A stretch of 15,242 nt of DNA from Ignavibacteria bacterium (lineage in GTDB: Bacteria > Bacteroidota > Ignavibacteria > Ignavibacteriales > Melioribacteraceae): positions 1 to 15,242 of the forward strand of contig DAIEQP010000045.1 of assembly GCA_027347805.1 (NCBI GenBank). Reading direction: 5' to 3'. The notes under the pieces are model-generated. The model worked only from the letters and a program-made list of their open reading frames with translations. It had not been told where the DNA came from and made no database searches. This document shows, one piece after another, positions 8,235 through 15,169 of this stretch. Each line of letters begins with the position of its first letter. The first letter of the stretch is position 1. Both the position numbers and the translations under genes were made by a program.

Positions 8235-8303
8235 ATGCAAGACTCTGATGAGCCTGGCGCTAAAAATTTTATTACAATACAAATAAATTCCTCCCGGAGC
8301 TGA
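8235..8303 (+). CDS. Upstream ORF 1 in mgtA leader: 22-residue acidic/proline leader peptide candidate
   Basis: The ORF runs ATG at 8235 to TGA at 8301-8303 and is preceded by AAGGAA six nt upstream. The peptide begins MQDSDEPGAK, placing three acidic residues and a proline within the first seven. Known for enterobacteria: the MgtL leader (which begins MEPDP) causes ribosome destabilisation at low Mg2+ through acidic/proline residues near its N-terminus, and this raises mgtA transcription. Seen here: a comparable N-terminal composition, position ahead of an mgtA-type gene, and a stop codon inside the left arm of a long hairpin. Inferred: a Mg2+-responsive leader peptide. It shares no sequence identity with MgtL beyond composition, and chance cannot be excluded for an ORF this short. 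Confidence 0.45.
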   Translation: MQDSDEPGAKNFITIQINSSRS

Positions 8304-8343
8304 TCATTTTCTAATTTTTATTGTTCATCTCCCGGGATTAATT
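8286..8343 (+). promoter_or_regulatory. Long imperfect hairpin in mgtA leader overlapping the uORF1 stop
   Basis: The left arm 8286-8306 (AATTCCTCCCGGAGCTGATC and one more A) pairs with 8322-8343 (TGTTCATCTCCCGGGATTAA and TT) through about 17 base pairs, broken by a 2x2 internal loop, one bulged C and two single mismatches, around a 15-nt AT-rich loop. The core TCCCGG/CCGGGA is the strongest part. A ribosome at the end of uORF1 would cover the left arm. The left-arm bases CCTCC (8290-8294) can alternatively pair with GGAGG (8348-8352), the ribosome-binding site of uORF2, so two exclusive foldings are possible. No long T-tract follows, so it is not a standard terminator. Confidence 0.5.
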
Positions 8344-8357
8344 CTTTGGAGGTGACA

Positions 8358-8417
8358 ATGAGACCTGATTTATTCCATTTCAAAGTTTTTCTGGTTTTAT
8401 TCACCTTACATTTATAA
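8358..8417 (+). CDS. Upstream ORF 2 in mgtA leader: 19-residue hydrophobic peptide
   Basis: ATG at 8358 to TAA at 8415-8417, with a strong Shine-Dalgarno GGAGGTGA (8348-8355) at ideal spacing, the best ribosome-binding site in this region. The peptide is MRPDLFHFKVFLVLFTLHL: a Pro-Asp pair near the start, then a hydrophobic tail that could lie in the membrane. It ends 26 nt before mgtA, whose own site TAAGGA (8431-8436) lies in that gap. It could be a second leader peptide coupling translation to mgtA, or a tiny membrane protein. I recognise no homologue. Confidence 0.45.
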   Translation: MRPDLFHFKVFLVLFTLHL

Positions 8418-8443
8418 AAATATAAGCCTGTAAGGAATTTTTT

Positions 8444-11098
8444 ATGGCAAAATCTATCTTCTCAAAGATTTCACCATCTTTATTTACCAGAGAAGCTAAA
8501 ACTCCGCATCGAACCACTGACGATGAAAAACTTTTAATTGAGATGTGCGCCCTTTCTCCTCAGGAAACTATCCTTCAGATGAAAAGTAATTCTTCCGGGT
8601 TGAAAAATGATGAAGCGGAAAATCGACTTGAAGAATTTGGCAAAAACGAATTAGCACATAGCAAAGAAATTGGTATCTGGCTCGATATTTTTAACCGCTG
8701 TAAAAGTCCGCTTGTAATTCAACTACTGGCAATTGCTCTTATTTCATTGATTATCGGTGAAGTAAAATCAACTATAATTGTTGGCTGTATGGTTTTGCTT
8801 AGTGTGGGGTTATCTTTTATACTTGATAGAAAATCCAACAACGCAGTTGTTGCATTAGGAAAAAGAGTTCAATCCCATGCCGTTATATTAAGAGATTCAA
8901 AAGAACTAGAAATTCCAATCTCAGAAATAGTTCCTGGTGACATTATACTTCTTCATGCAGGATCTGTTATTCCTGCAGATATAAGATTGCTTAGCGCCAA
9001 AGATTTTTATGTTAGCCAATCAGTCTTAACCGGTGAATCATTACCAATTGAAAAAAAATCTGATGCACATAAGATTGATAATAGTTTTGTATTTGAGTTA
9101 TCAAATGCATGCTTCCAGGGAAGCAACGTAACTAGTGGTACGGCTCGAGGAATAGTTATTAACACAGGTGTGAAAACCTACTTCGGATCAATTTCAGAAA
9201 GATTAGTTGAGGCAAGATCAGAAACAAGTTTTGATATTGGTGTAAAATCTTTTACATGGCTGATGATACGTTTTATGCTGCTGATGGTATTTGCGGTTTT
9301 TATGATTAATGGATTAACAAAAGGCAACTGGCTTGAAGCACTGCTTTTTGGGGTTTCGGTTGCAGTTGGCTTAACACCCGAAATGCTTCCGATGATTGTT
9401 ACAGTTAATCTCGCCAAAGGCGCTTTAACTATGTCCAGAAAAAAAGTAATTGTTAAGCAGCTTACATCAATACAAAATTTTGGTGCAATCGATATTCTAT
9501 GTACCGATAAAACCGGCACACTCACACAGGATAAAGTTGTTTTGGAAAAACATGTTGATATCACCGGTAAAGAAAGCCGGGATGTACTTCTCTATGCTTA
9601 CTTGAATAGTTTTTATCAAACCGGCTTACGTAATTTAATTGATAGAGCAGTTATATCTCACATCGACCTTGATGTTGAACCCAAATGCACACTTGTGGAT
9701 GAGTTACCATTTGATTTTCAGAGAAGAAGAATGTCAGTTGCAGTTGAATATGAAGGGGATCATGTATTGATCTGCAAAGGTGCAGTTGAAGAAATTTATT
9801 CTGTCTGTTCCCATTATCAACTGGATGAAGAAGTTTATCCTCTCATTCAAATGATTCATGATGATCTTTATGAAGAGGTAGAAGATTTAAACAATGAGGG
9901 GTACAGAGTACTTGCTATTGCATACCGTGAATTCCCTAAATCAAAAACGAATTTTTCTACAGCAGATGAATCTAATATGATTCTTCTCGGTTACATAGCA
10001 TTCTTTGATCCGCCAAAAGAATCCGCCGGCCACGCGCTTGCCAGTCTTAAAAATGTTGGCGTAAAAGTAAAAATATTAACCGGCGATAACGCATTAGTAA
10101 CAAGAAAAGTATGTAATGATGTTGGTTTGGAAATCGATAGAATTGTTACCGGTAATGAATTAATAAATTTATCGGAAGAAGAATTTTCTAAAGTTGCAAA
10201 AGAAGCAAATGTGTTTGCAAAGCTTTCACCAATACAAAAAGAAAAAGTTATTCAATCATTGCGTCAGCAGGGACATGTCGTTGGTTACCTTGGAGATGGT
10301 ATTAACGATTAACCTTCTCTAAGGGCTTCAGATGTTGGAATTTCGGTCGACAGTGCTGTTGATGTGGCAAAAGAAGCCGCAGATATCGTTCTACTGGAAA
10401 AAAGTTTACTTGTACTTGAAGAAGGAATTAAAGAAGGAAGAAAAGTTTTTGCCAATATTATAAAGTATATAAGAATGGGCGCCAGCTCTAATTTTGGCAA
10501 TATGTTCAGTGTACTTGGTGCAAGTTTTCTCTTCCCCTTCCTGCCGATGAAACCAATTCAAATTTTGGTGAACAACCTGCTTTATGATTTTTCGCAAACA
10601 GGAATTCCATCTGATAACGTTGATGCCGAGCTGGTTGAGAAACCTCTTAAGTGGAATATTGCCAACATAAAAAGATTCATGATTTTTATTGGACCAATTA
10701 GTTCGATCTTTGATTATGCAACGTACGGATTGATGTGGATTGTATTTGGTGCGAGCTCTTATCTTACGGCTAGCGCCTCAAATCAATCACATTGGGAAAG
10801 TTTATTCCAAACCGGTTGGTTTGTAGAATCTCTTTTAACACAAACACTTATCGTTCACATCATTCGAACAAGAAAAATTCCATTCTTTGGCAGCCTTGCT
10901 TCGTTCCCTATGATAATTACAACTGTTTTAATAATGGGAATAGCATCATGGCTTCCTTATTCACCATTTGCATCAGTATTTGGATTTGTTCCGCTTCCAT
11001 CTTCATTCTGGTTATGGATTGCCGGATTCTTGATTTCATATAGCATAATTACTCATTTTGTTAAAACCTGGTTCTTCAAAAAATATGGAGTGAATTGA
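8444..11098 (+). pseudogene. mgtA: MgtA-type P-type Mg2+-transporting ATPase interrupted by one in-frame TAA
   Basis: The product would be an inner-membrane P-type ATPase importing Mg2+. Visible parts: A-domain TGES (196-199); TM4 motif VGLTPEMLPMIV (308-319), typical of the MgtA group; phosphorylation site CTDKTGTLT (353-361, Asp355); nucleotide-domain blocks PFDFQRRRMSV and KGAVEEI; and the hinge GDGIND (617-622). TAA at 10310-10312 follows Asp622, and the same frame then continues PSLRASDVGISVDSAVDVAK through six predicted C-terminal helices, including NNLLYDFSQTGIPSDN, to TGA at 11096-11098. The full span is 884 codons, close to the usual length of about 900. Truncation at 622 removes TM5-TM10 and cannot transport. 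The next possible in-frame start (GTG at 10364) has no ribosome-binding site. The leader carries two short ORFs, and the EIIA-like gene follows after 2 nt. Mutation, sequence error or readthrough are all possible. Confidence 0.9.
10310..10312 (+). other. In-frame TAA directly after the GDGIND motif of mgtA
   Basis: The codons are GGA GAT GGT ATT AAC GAT TAA CCT TCT CTA AGG. P-type ATPases have Ala or Ser at this site (GDGxND[A/S]P). TAA is one base from TCA (Ser) but two bases from any Ala codon. Frame and conservation are intact on both sides. Confidence 0.85.
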
Positions 11099-11100
11099 TT

Positions 11101-11880
11101 ATGGATACTTTATTAGATGCTTTACAGGAAGGCCGCTTAATTGAATTACCAGACAATGACAAACAGGACGCTCTTCAATTTCTCGCGCATATAATCGAAG
11201 CAATACCATCAGTTCCAAATGGAACTGATGTTGCAGGCTTGGTTTTGAAAAGAGAAGAAACTTATAATACATATCTTGGTAGAGGATTTGCAGTTCCTCA
11301 TGCCCGTGTTTCTTTTGATGATGATCTTTACTGTGCAATAGGATGGAGTCCATCAGGAATAAAATATTCTTCCACAGAAAAAGAACTTGTGAATATTGTA
11401 ATAATGTACTTGGTTCCAACTAACCAGAGAAATCATTACCTAAAAGAAATTTCAAACATTGCAAAAGCCCTTCAGGAACTTCACAATGAAGATGCGCTGA
11501 AACAGCTTTCAGATTTAAACTCAGTTAGAAACTATCTGCTTGATGTAATGAGTTCGGCAAAAACAATTGTGGGACCCGAAGCAAGAGCAAGAATGATTCA
11601 GCTTGAAGTTAAACAGAGCTTGCCGGCTTTGGATGTTCAGACTCTTACAAATCTTTTGATTGAACCAATTACAATTATTACCGGGAATAACTTCAAACCG
11701 ATTACATTATCCCAGAATAAAGAATTGAACGATCTGCTGGATAATTATTCAAATCTTTTTGAAGCACTAAACAGCAACGGATCATTTGAATATTCAGGCT
11801 GGAAAGTTCTTAAGCGTAATTCATCAGTATTTCAATCTGATAGAGCAACTTATGAATGCATCGCCATCAAGATGAAATAA
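11101..11880 (+). CDS. PTS EIIA-type (fructose/nitrogen class) regulatory protein paired with mgtA
   Basis: The 259-residue cytoplasmic protein has an N-terminal PTS_EIIA_2-like domain (about 1-150). Its conserved site GRGFAVPHARV (60-70) places His67 as the expected phospho-acceptor, and VLKREETYNTYLG (48-60) matches the family's helix before it. The remaining 110 residues (about 150-259) match nothing I know and could be an effector or binding domain. The gene begins 2 nt after the mgtA stop, with GGAG near the end of mgtA serving as ribosome-binding site, so translation is probably coupled. A TTG overlapping the mgtA stop (11095) is an alternative start two codons earlier. EIIA-Ntr proteins regulate K+ transport systems in enterobacteria. 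By analogy this may tune the Mg2+ ATPase, but that is inferred. No EI or HPr gene is in the window. Confidence 0.75.
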   Translation: MDTLLDALQEGRLIELPDNDKQDALQFLAHIIEAIPSVPNGTDVAGLVLKREETYNTYLGRGFAVPHARVSFDDDLYCAIGWSPSGIKYSSTEKELVNIVIMYLVPTNQRNHYLKEISNIAKALQELHNEDALKQLSDLNSVRNYLLDVMSSAKTIVGPEARARMIQLEVKQSLPALDVQTLTNLLIEPITIITGNNFKPITLSQNKELNDLLDNYSNLFEALNSNGSFEYSGWKVLKRNSSVFQSDRATYECIAIKMK

Positions 11881-11896
11881 TAAGGAGATATCATTA

Positions 11897-11935
11897 TTCC
11901 AACTAATCAAATTTCAATTAGTGGGAACTTTTTTT
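11897..11935 (+). terminator. Terminator after the mgtA-EIIA unit
   Basis: TTCCAACTAAT (11897-11907) pairs with ATTAGTGGGAA (11917-11927) with one mismatch in 11 positions around a 9-nt loop, followed by CTTTTTTT. It ends the transporter unit 17 nt after the EIIA-like stop. Confidence 0.8.
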
Positions 11936-11966
11936 GATTTCTATCGATTATACAGATAGTAATTTT

Positions 11967-11975
11967 TATCTTTAC
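11967..11975 (+). promoter_or_regulatory. Near-consensus -7 box just before the HYC_CC_PP gene
   Basis: TATCTTTAC differs from TAnnTTTGY at one base (A for G) and ends 3 nt before the ATG at 11979. If it is used, transcription would start at or inside the start codon region, giving a leaderless or nearly leaderless mRNA, or translation from a later start. Weak evidence. Confidence 0.3.
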
Positions 11976-11978
11976 AAC

Positions 11979-12365
11979 ATGAGAAAAGCATTTATCATAT
12001 TTTTTGCGATTATTTATCTGTTGCCTGCAATTGGGTTAACGGTTCTATACCATTTTTGTGGCGGCACATTAATGTCCACATCAATTGCTGTAATAGAATC
12101 CGGTAAGGAACCCGCCGATTGCTGCGGCGAAGAACAAGAAGATGATACCTGCTGCAAAACTCAGTTAAAATCAATCAAATTTGATGACCTACATTTTGCT
12201 TCAGCCAAAATTGAATTAAACAAACTTACGCTTGATATTATTAATTACCCGACCAATTCAAACAATTTATTTATATCAAATGATGAATTAAATTCCTCAA
12301 TAAATTATCCAACATCTCCACCCGGTAATTTAACTTACTTAAATAACCGCGTACTTCGTATTTAG
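11979..12365 (+). CDS. HYC_CC_PP-family small membrane/exported protein
   Basis: The 128-residue protein starts with a hydrophobic segment (MRKAFIIFFAIIYLLPAIGL, residues 1-20) that is a signal anchor or signal peptide. It then shows the family hallmarks: an HYC-like YHFCGG (24-29, His25 and Cys27), Cys pairs CC at 48-49 and 58-59, and a PP at 114-115 near the C-terminus. The Cys/His content fits a metal-binding or redox role in the cell envelope, but the family has no assigned function. It sits upstream of an HMA protein and a TonB receptor in the same direction. The ATG at 11979 is preferred over the upstream TTG at 11934 because it places the hydrophobic segment at the N-terminus. No Shine-Dalgarno is seen. 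Confidence 0.65.
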   Translation: MRKAFIIFFAIIYLLPAIGLTVLYHFCGGTLMSTSIAVIESGKEPADCCGEEQEDDTCCKTQLKSIKFDDLHFASAKIELNKLTLDIINYPTNSNNLFISNDELNSSINYPTSPPGNLTYLNNRVLRI

Positions 12366-12434
12366 ATTTTCAATTTTATTCAAAAAGAGAATCAGTTTTT
12401 AATAACTAATTAAAAATTTTTTACGGAGTATAAA

Positions 12435-12782
12435 ATGAAAAAGTTAATCTCATTATTTGCATTATCAATTCTAATTACATTCTCAACTTATGCACAGGAA
12501 AGTAAAGTTGCAGAAGCCGAATTCAAGGTATCCGGTAATTGCGGTCAGTGTAAGGCTCGAATTGAAAAAGCGATGAAAATAAAAGAAGTGAAATTTGCCC
12601 GCTGGGATAAATCCACAAAAATGTTGAAGGTTGCTTACCTTTCTCCAGACATAACTGTTGATTCTTTAATGCACCGCGCAGCAATTGTTGGCCACGATAC
12701 CGAAAAGTACAAAGCAGATAATGCAGTTTATGCAAAACTGCCGAATTGCTGCCTGTATCGAGACAATAATAATACGCACTAA
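12435..12782 (+). CDS. Exported heavy-metal-associated (HMA) domain protein
   Basis: The 115-residue protein has a signal peptide (MKKLISLFALSILITFSTYAQ, 1-21) followed by one HMA ferredoxin-like domain (about 25-95). The metal site is GNCGQCK (34-40, Cys36 and Cys39), a CxxC variant of the usual GMxCxxC. A C-terminal tail carries a second Cys pair in KLPNCCLYRD (101-110), a form found in exported Bacteroidota HMA proteins. It probably binds Cu(I) or another soft or transition metal in the periplasm and passes it on, rather than acting inside the cell. ACGGAG lies 8 nt before the ATG. The receptor gene begins 26 nt downstream, so the two are very likely one operon. The metal identity is inferred. 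Confidence 0.85.
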   Translation: MKKLISLFALSILITFSTYAQESKVAEAEFKVSGNCGQCKARIEKAMKIKEVKFARWDKSTKMLKVAYLSPDITVDSLMHRAAIVGHDTEKYKADNAVYAKLPNCCLYRDNNNTH

Positions 12783-12808
12783 AATCAACAATAAATTTTG
12801 GAGATAAA

Positions 12809-15070
12809 ATGAGAAGCAAATTTTTACTGCTTCTCCTTCTAGTTTTTTCTACATATGCCTTTGCACAGGAAGTTGTTAAAGGAACTGTATATGAAAAAAA
12901 CGAAGAGGGAAAGCTCTCGCCCTTAGTTGGTGTTAATATAATTTGGCATGGAACCAAGTTCGGCACCACATCAGATATAGATGGACACTTTGCAATTGCA
13001 AAGCACAAAGAATCAATCCATCTTATTTTCAGCATGACCGGTTATAAAACCGATACACTGCTTGTAACAGATCAAAATAGCATAGATGTTGTTTTAAGTA
13101 CAAAAGCAACAAAACTCAATGAAGTTGAAGTCGTTGGTAAAACAAATACTACATTTTCAGATTTTCTTTCCGTTGAGAATAAAGGAATAATGACAGACAA
13201 GGAACTTTATAAAGCTGCCTGCTGCAATTTATCGGAAAGCTTCGAAACTAATCCTTCTGTTGATGTTTCTTTTACTGACGCAATCACCGGGGCCAAACAA
13301 ATTGAGATGCTCGGGCTTTCAGGTGTTTACACTCAAACAACAATGGAAAATCTTCCATATGTACGTGGATTAATGTCTAACGTCGGATTATCATTTGTTC
13401 CTGGAACCTGGGTACAAGCAATTAACGTATCGAAAGGAATCGGGTCGGTTGTTAATGGTTATGAATCAATTACTGGACAAATTGATGTAGATCTGAAAAA
13501 ACCAAAGTCTGTTGAAGCTGAAAATCTTTTTGCGAATTTCTATGGCGATTATGATCAGCGATTTGAAGGTAATCTAAATTACAGAACACACGTGAGTGAT
13601 AAATTTTCAGTAATAAATCTATTTCATGCAAGTTCAAGAAAGCACGGCTTCGATTCGAACAATGATAGATTTATCGATATGCCTCTCTTTACTACATATA
13701 ATTTTATGCAGAGATGGCATTTTTCGAGCGGAACCGGATGGGAGAGCCAGCTTGGTTTTCAATATTTAAATGACGAAAAAGATGGCGGAACAGATTCTCA
13801 TACAACATTGGACCCAAACGTTCACATACATAACGATCCCAACTATTCTTACACAACAAAAAATAATCAACTGAATGTTTATGGAAAGTTAGGATACTTA
13901 TTCCCTGATAGCAGCGGGAAATCTTTTGGCATTCAATGGTCATTAAATAATTACAGAAACTCCTCGCTTTTTGGAGATAAAAATTATGACGGAAATGAAA
14001 AAACCGGCTACTTTAATTTTATCTATCAATCAGATTTTGGTTCACGGAAACATAAATTTAGAACAGGCTTCAGTTTCCTCTATGATCAATTTGATGAAAC
14101 ATTTTTAACTGATAGATTCCAAAGAACTGAAAGAACTCCCGGTGCATTTTTTGAATATACCTATACCCTGGATGAAACATTTTCATTCATTGCAGGAATT
14201 CGTGCAGATCAGCATAATTACTACGGAACAATGATTACACCAAGATTTCATTTGCGATATGCGCCAACTGAAGATTGGGTAATTAGACTTGTCGCCGGCA
14301 GAGGATTTAGAACTTCCAATATCTTCACTGAGTTCTCTTCTGTATTTGCTAGCGCTCGAAATGTTAACATTAATCAAAGTGAATCCTTTGGTTATGGACT
14401 GGGGCAGGAAAAAGCATGGAATTACGGTCTTAATCTTACTCATTATTTTAACTATGATTACCGAGAAGGAACAATTTCTGTTGATTTTTACAGAACAGAT
14501 TTTGAACAGGCAATAATTGCAGATCTCGATTCAAATCCGCAAAAAATAAATTTTAAGACAATTAAAAACGGCGCGTATTCAAATAGTCTTCAGGTTGAAT
14601 TGAATTTTCAACCGTTTGAAAGACTTGACACACGAATTGCATACAGATACATGGATGTAAAACAAAAAATCAATGGAAACATGATTGAGAAAACGTTATC
14701 ATCAAAACATCGTGCCCTAATCAATTTTGCTTACTCAACAGAAAAAGAGAATAAAGATGATGTGCAGATGTCTTACGATTTAACAATTCAGTGGTTTGGT
14801 GAGAAAAGAATTCCTTCTACCATCTCAAACCCAATTAATTTACAGGCGCGAGATTATTCTCCAAGCTTTGCTCTTGTGAACGCTCAGGTAACAAGAACTT
14901 TTTATGCAGGATTTGATTTGTACTTGGGTGTTGAAAATCTTTTGGGATTTAAGCAGAATGATCCAATTATTGATTCAGCAAATCCAAATGGAAAATATTT
15001 TGACGCTTCATTAATCTGGGGACCGGTAAACGGCAGAATGGTTTATGCCGGTTTAAGATATAAAATTTAA
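12809..15070 (+). CDS. TonB-dependent outer-membrane receptor, metal-type subgroup
   Basis: The 753-residue protein has a signal peptide (1-20, ending TYAFAQ), a carboxypeptidase-regulatory-like domain (about 22-98, VVKGTVYEKNEEGKLSPLVG onward), a plug domain (about 115-230) and a 22-strand-type barrel ending GRMVYAGLRYKI. The plug carries ELYKAACCNLSESFETNPSV (132-151, Cys138/Cys139) and AITGAKQIEMLGLSGVYTQ (158-176), a signature I associate with receptors found beside HMA proteins in Bacteroidota. It imports a substrate across the outer membrane using TonB energy; the cysteine pair and the neighbouring HMA gene suggest a metal such as copper, which is inferred. TTGGAGA precedes the ATG. The frame is intact. 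No TonB/ExbB/ExbD genes are in the window. Confidence 0.9.
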   Translation: MRSKFLLLLLLVFSTYAFAQEVVKGTVYEKNEEGKLSPLVGVNIIWHGTKFGTTSDIDGHFAIAKHKESIHLIFSMTGYKTDTLLVTDQNSIDVVLSTKATKLNEVEVVGKTNTTFSDFLSVENKGIMTDKELYKAACCNLSESFETNPSVDVSFTDAITGAKQIEMLGLSGVYTQTTMENLPYVRGLMSNVGLSFVPGTWVQAINVSKGIGSVVNGYESITGQIDVDLKKPKSVEAENLFANFYGDYDQRFEGNLNYRTHVSDKFSVINLFHASSRKHGFDSNNDRFIDMPLFTTYNFMQRWHFSSGTGWESQLGFQYLNDEKDGGTDSHTTLDPNVHIHNDPNYSYTTKNNQLNVYGKLGYLFPDSSGKSFGIQWSLNNYRNSSLFGDKNYDGNEKTGYFNFIYQSDFGSRKHKFRTGFSFLYDQFDETFLTDRFQRTERTPGAFFEYTYTLDETFSFIAGIRADQHNYYGTMITPRFHLRYAPTEDWVIRLVAGRGFRTSNIFTEFSSVFASARNVNINQSESFGYGLGQEKAWNYGLNLTHYFNYDYREGTISVDFYRTDFEQAIIADLDSNPQKINFKTIKNGAYSNSLQVELNFQPFERLDTRIAYRYMDVKQKINGNMIEKTLSSKHRALINFAYSTEKENKDDVQMSYDLTIQWFGEKRIPSTISNPINLQARDYSPSFALVNAQVTRTFYAGFDLYLGVENLLGFKQNDPIIDSANPNGKYFDASLIWGPVNGRMVYAGLRYKI

Positions 15071-15088
15071 TCCTGATTAAAATACTTG

Positions 15089-15135
15089 ATGCTGGAATTA
15101 AGTTAATCGATATTTGAATAACTTTTTTCCAGCAT
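15089..15135 (+). terminator. Possible terminator after the receptor gene
   Basis: ATGCTGGAA (15089-15097) can pair with TTCCAGCAT (15127-15135), a perfect 9-bp repeat but with a large 29-nt loop, followed only by TTGTTTAAC. It may be a weak terminator or a chance repeat. Confidence 0.35.
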
Positions 15136-15169
15136 TTGTTTAACAAGAAGATTTATCAAAGGAATTAAT

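Noticed and set aside
8203..8357. M-box (ykoK) or other known metal riboswitch in the mgtA leader
   Set aside because: I could not find the conserved M-box or yybP-ykoY core sequences; only the uORFs and one long imperfect hairpin are supported.
9178..9564. 128-codon minus-strand open frame inside mgtA
   Set aside because: Antisense to the ATPase core; no recognisable motif or ribosome-binding site.
10310..10312. Selenocysteine or pyrrolysine insertion at the internal stops
   Set aside because: Those use TGA and TAG; both internal stops are TAA, and the expected residues are not Cys or Lys at catalytic sites.
1637..11098. Genome-wide reassignment of TAA to an amino acid
   Set aside because: TAA is the natural end of at least six other intact genes here (DoxX-like, DUF116-like, GNAT, EIIA-like, HMA, receptor) and of pdp itself, so it works as a stop in general.
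10364..11098. Separate gene starting at GTG 10364 encoding a C-terminal ATPase fragment
   Set aside because: It lies in the same frame as mgtA, has no ribosome-binding site, and its start falls in the middle of a conserved P-domain segment. It is the 3' part of mgtA.
11881..11896. AAGGAGAT right after the EIIA-like stop as a ribosome-binding site for another gene
   Set aside because: No start codon follows at suitable spacing, and the terminator hairpin begins at once.
12523..13035. 170-codon minus-strand open frame across the HMA and receptor genes
   Set aside because: It runs antisense over two genes with clear domains and shows no family resemblance; it is a by-product of their codon use.
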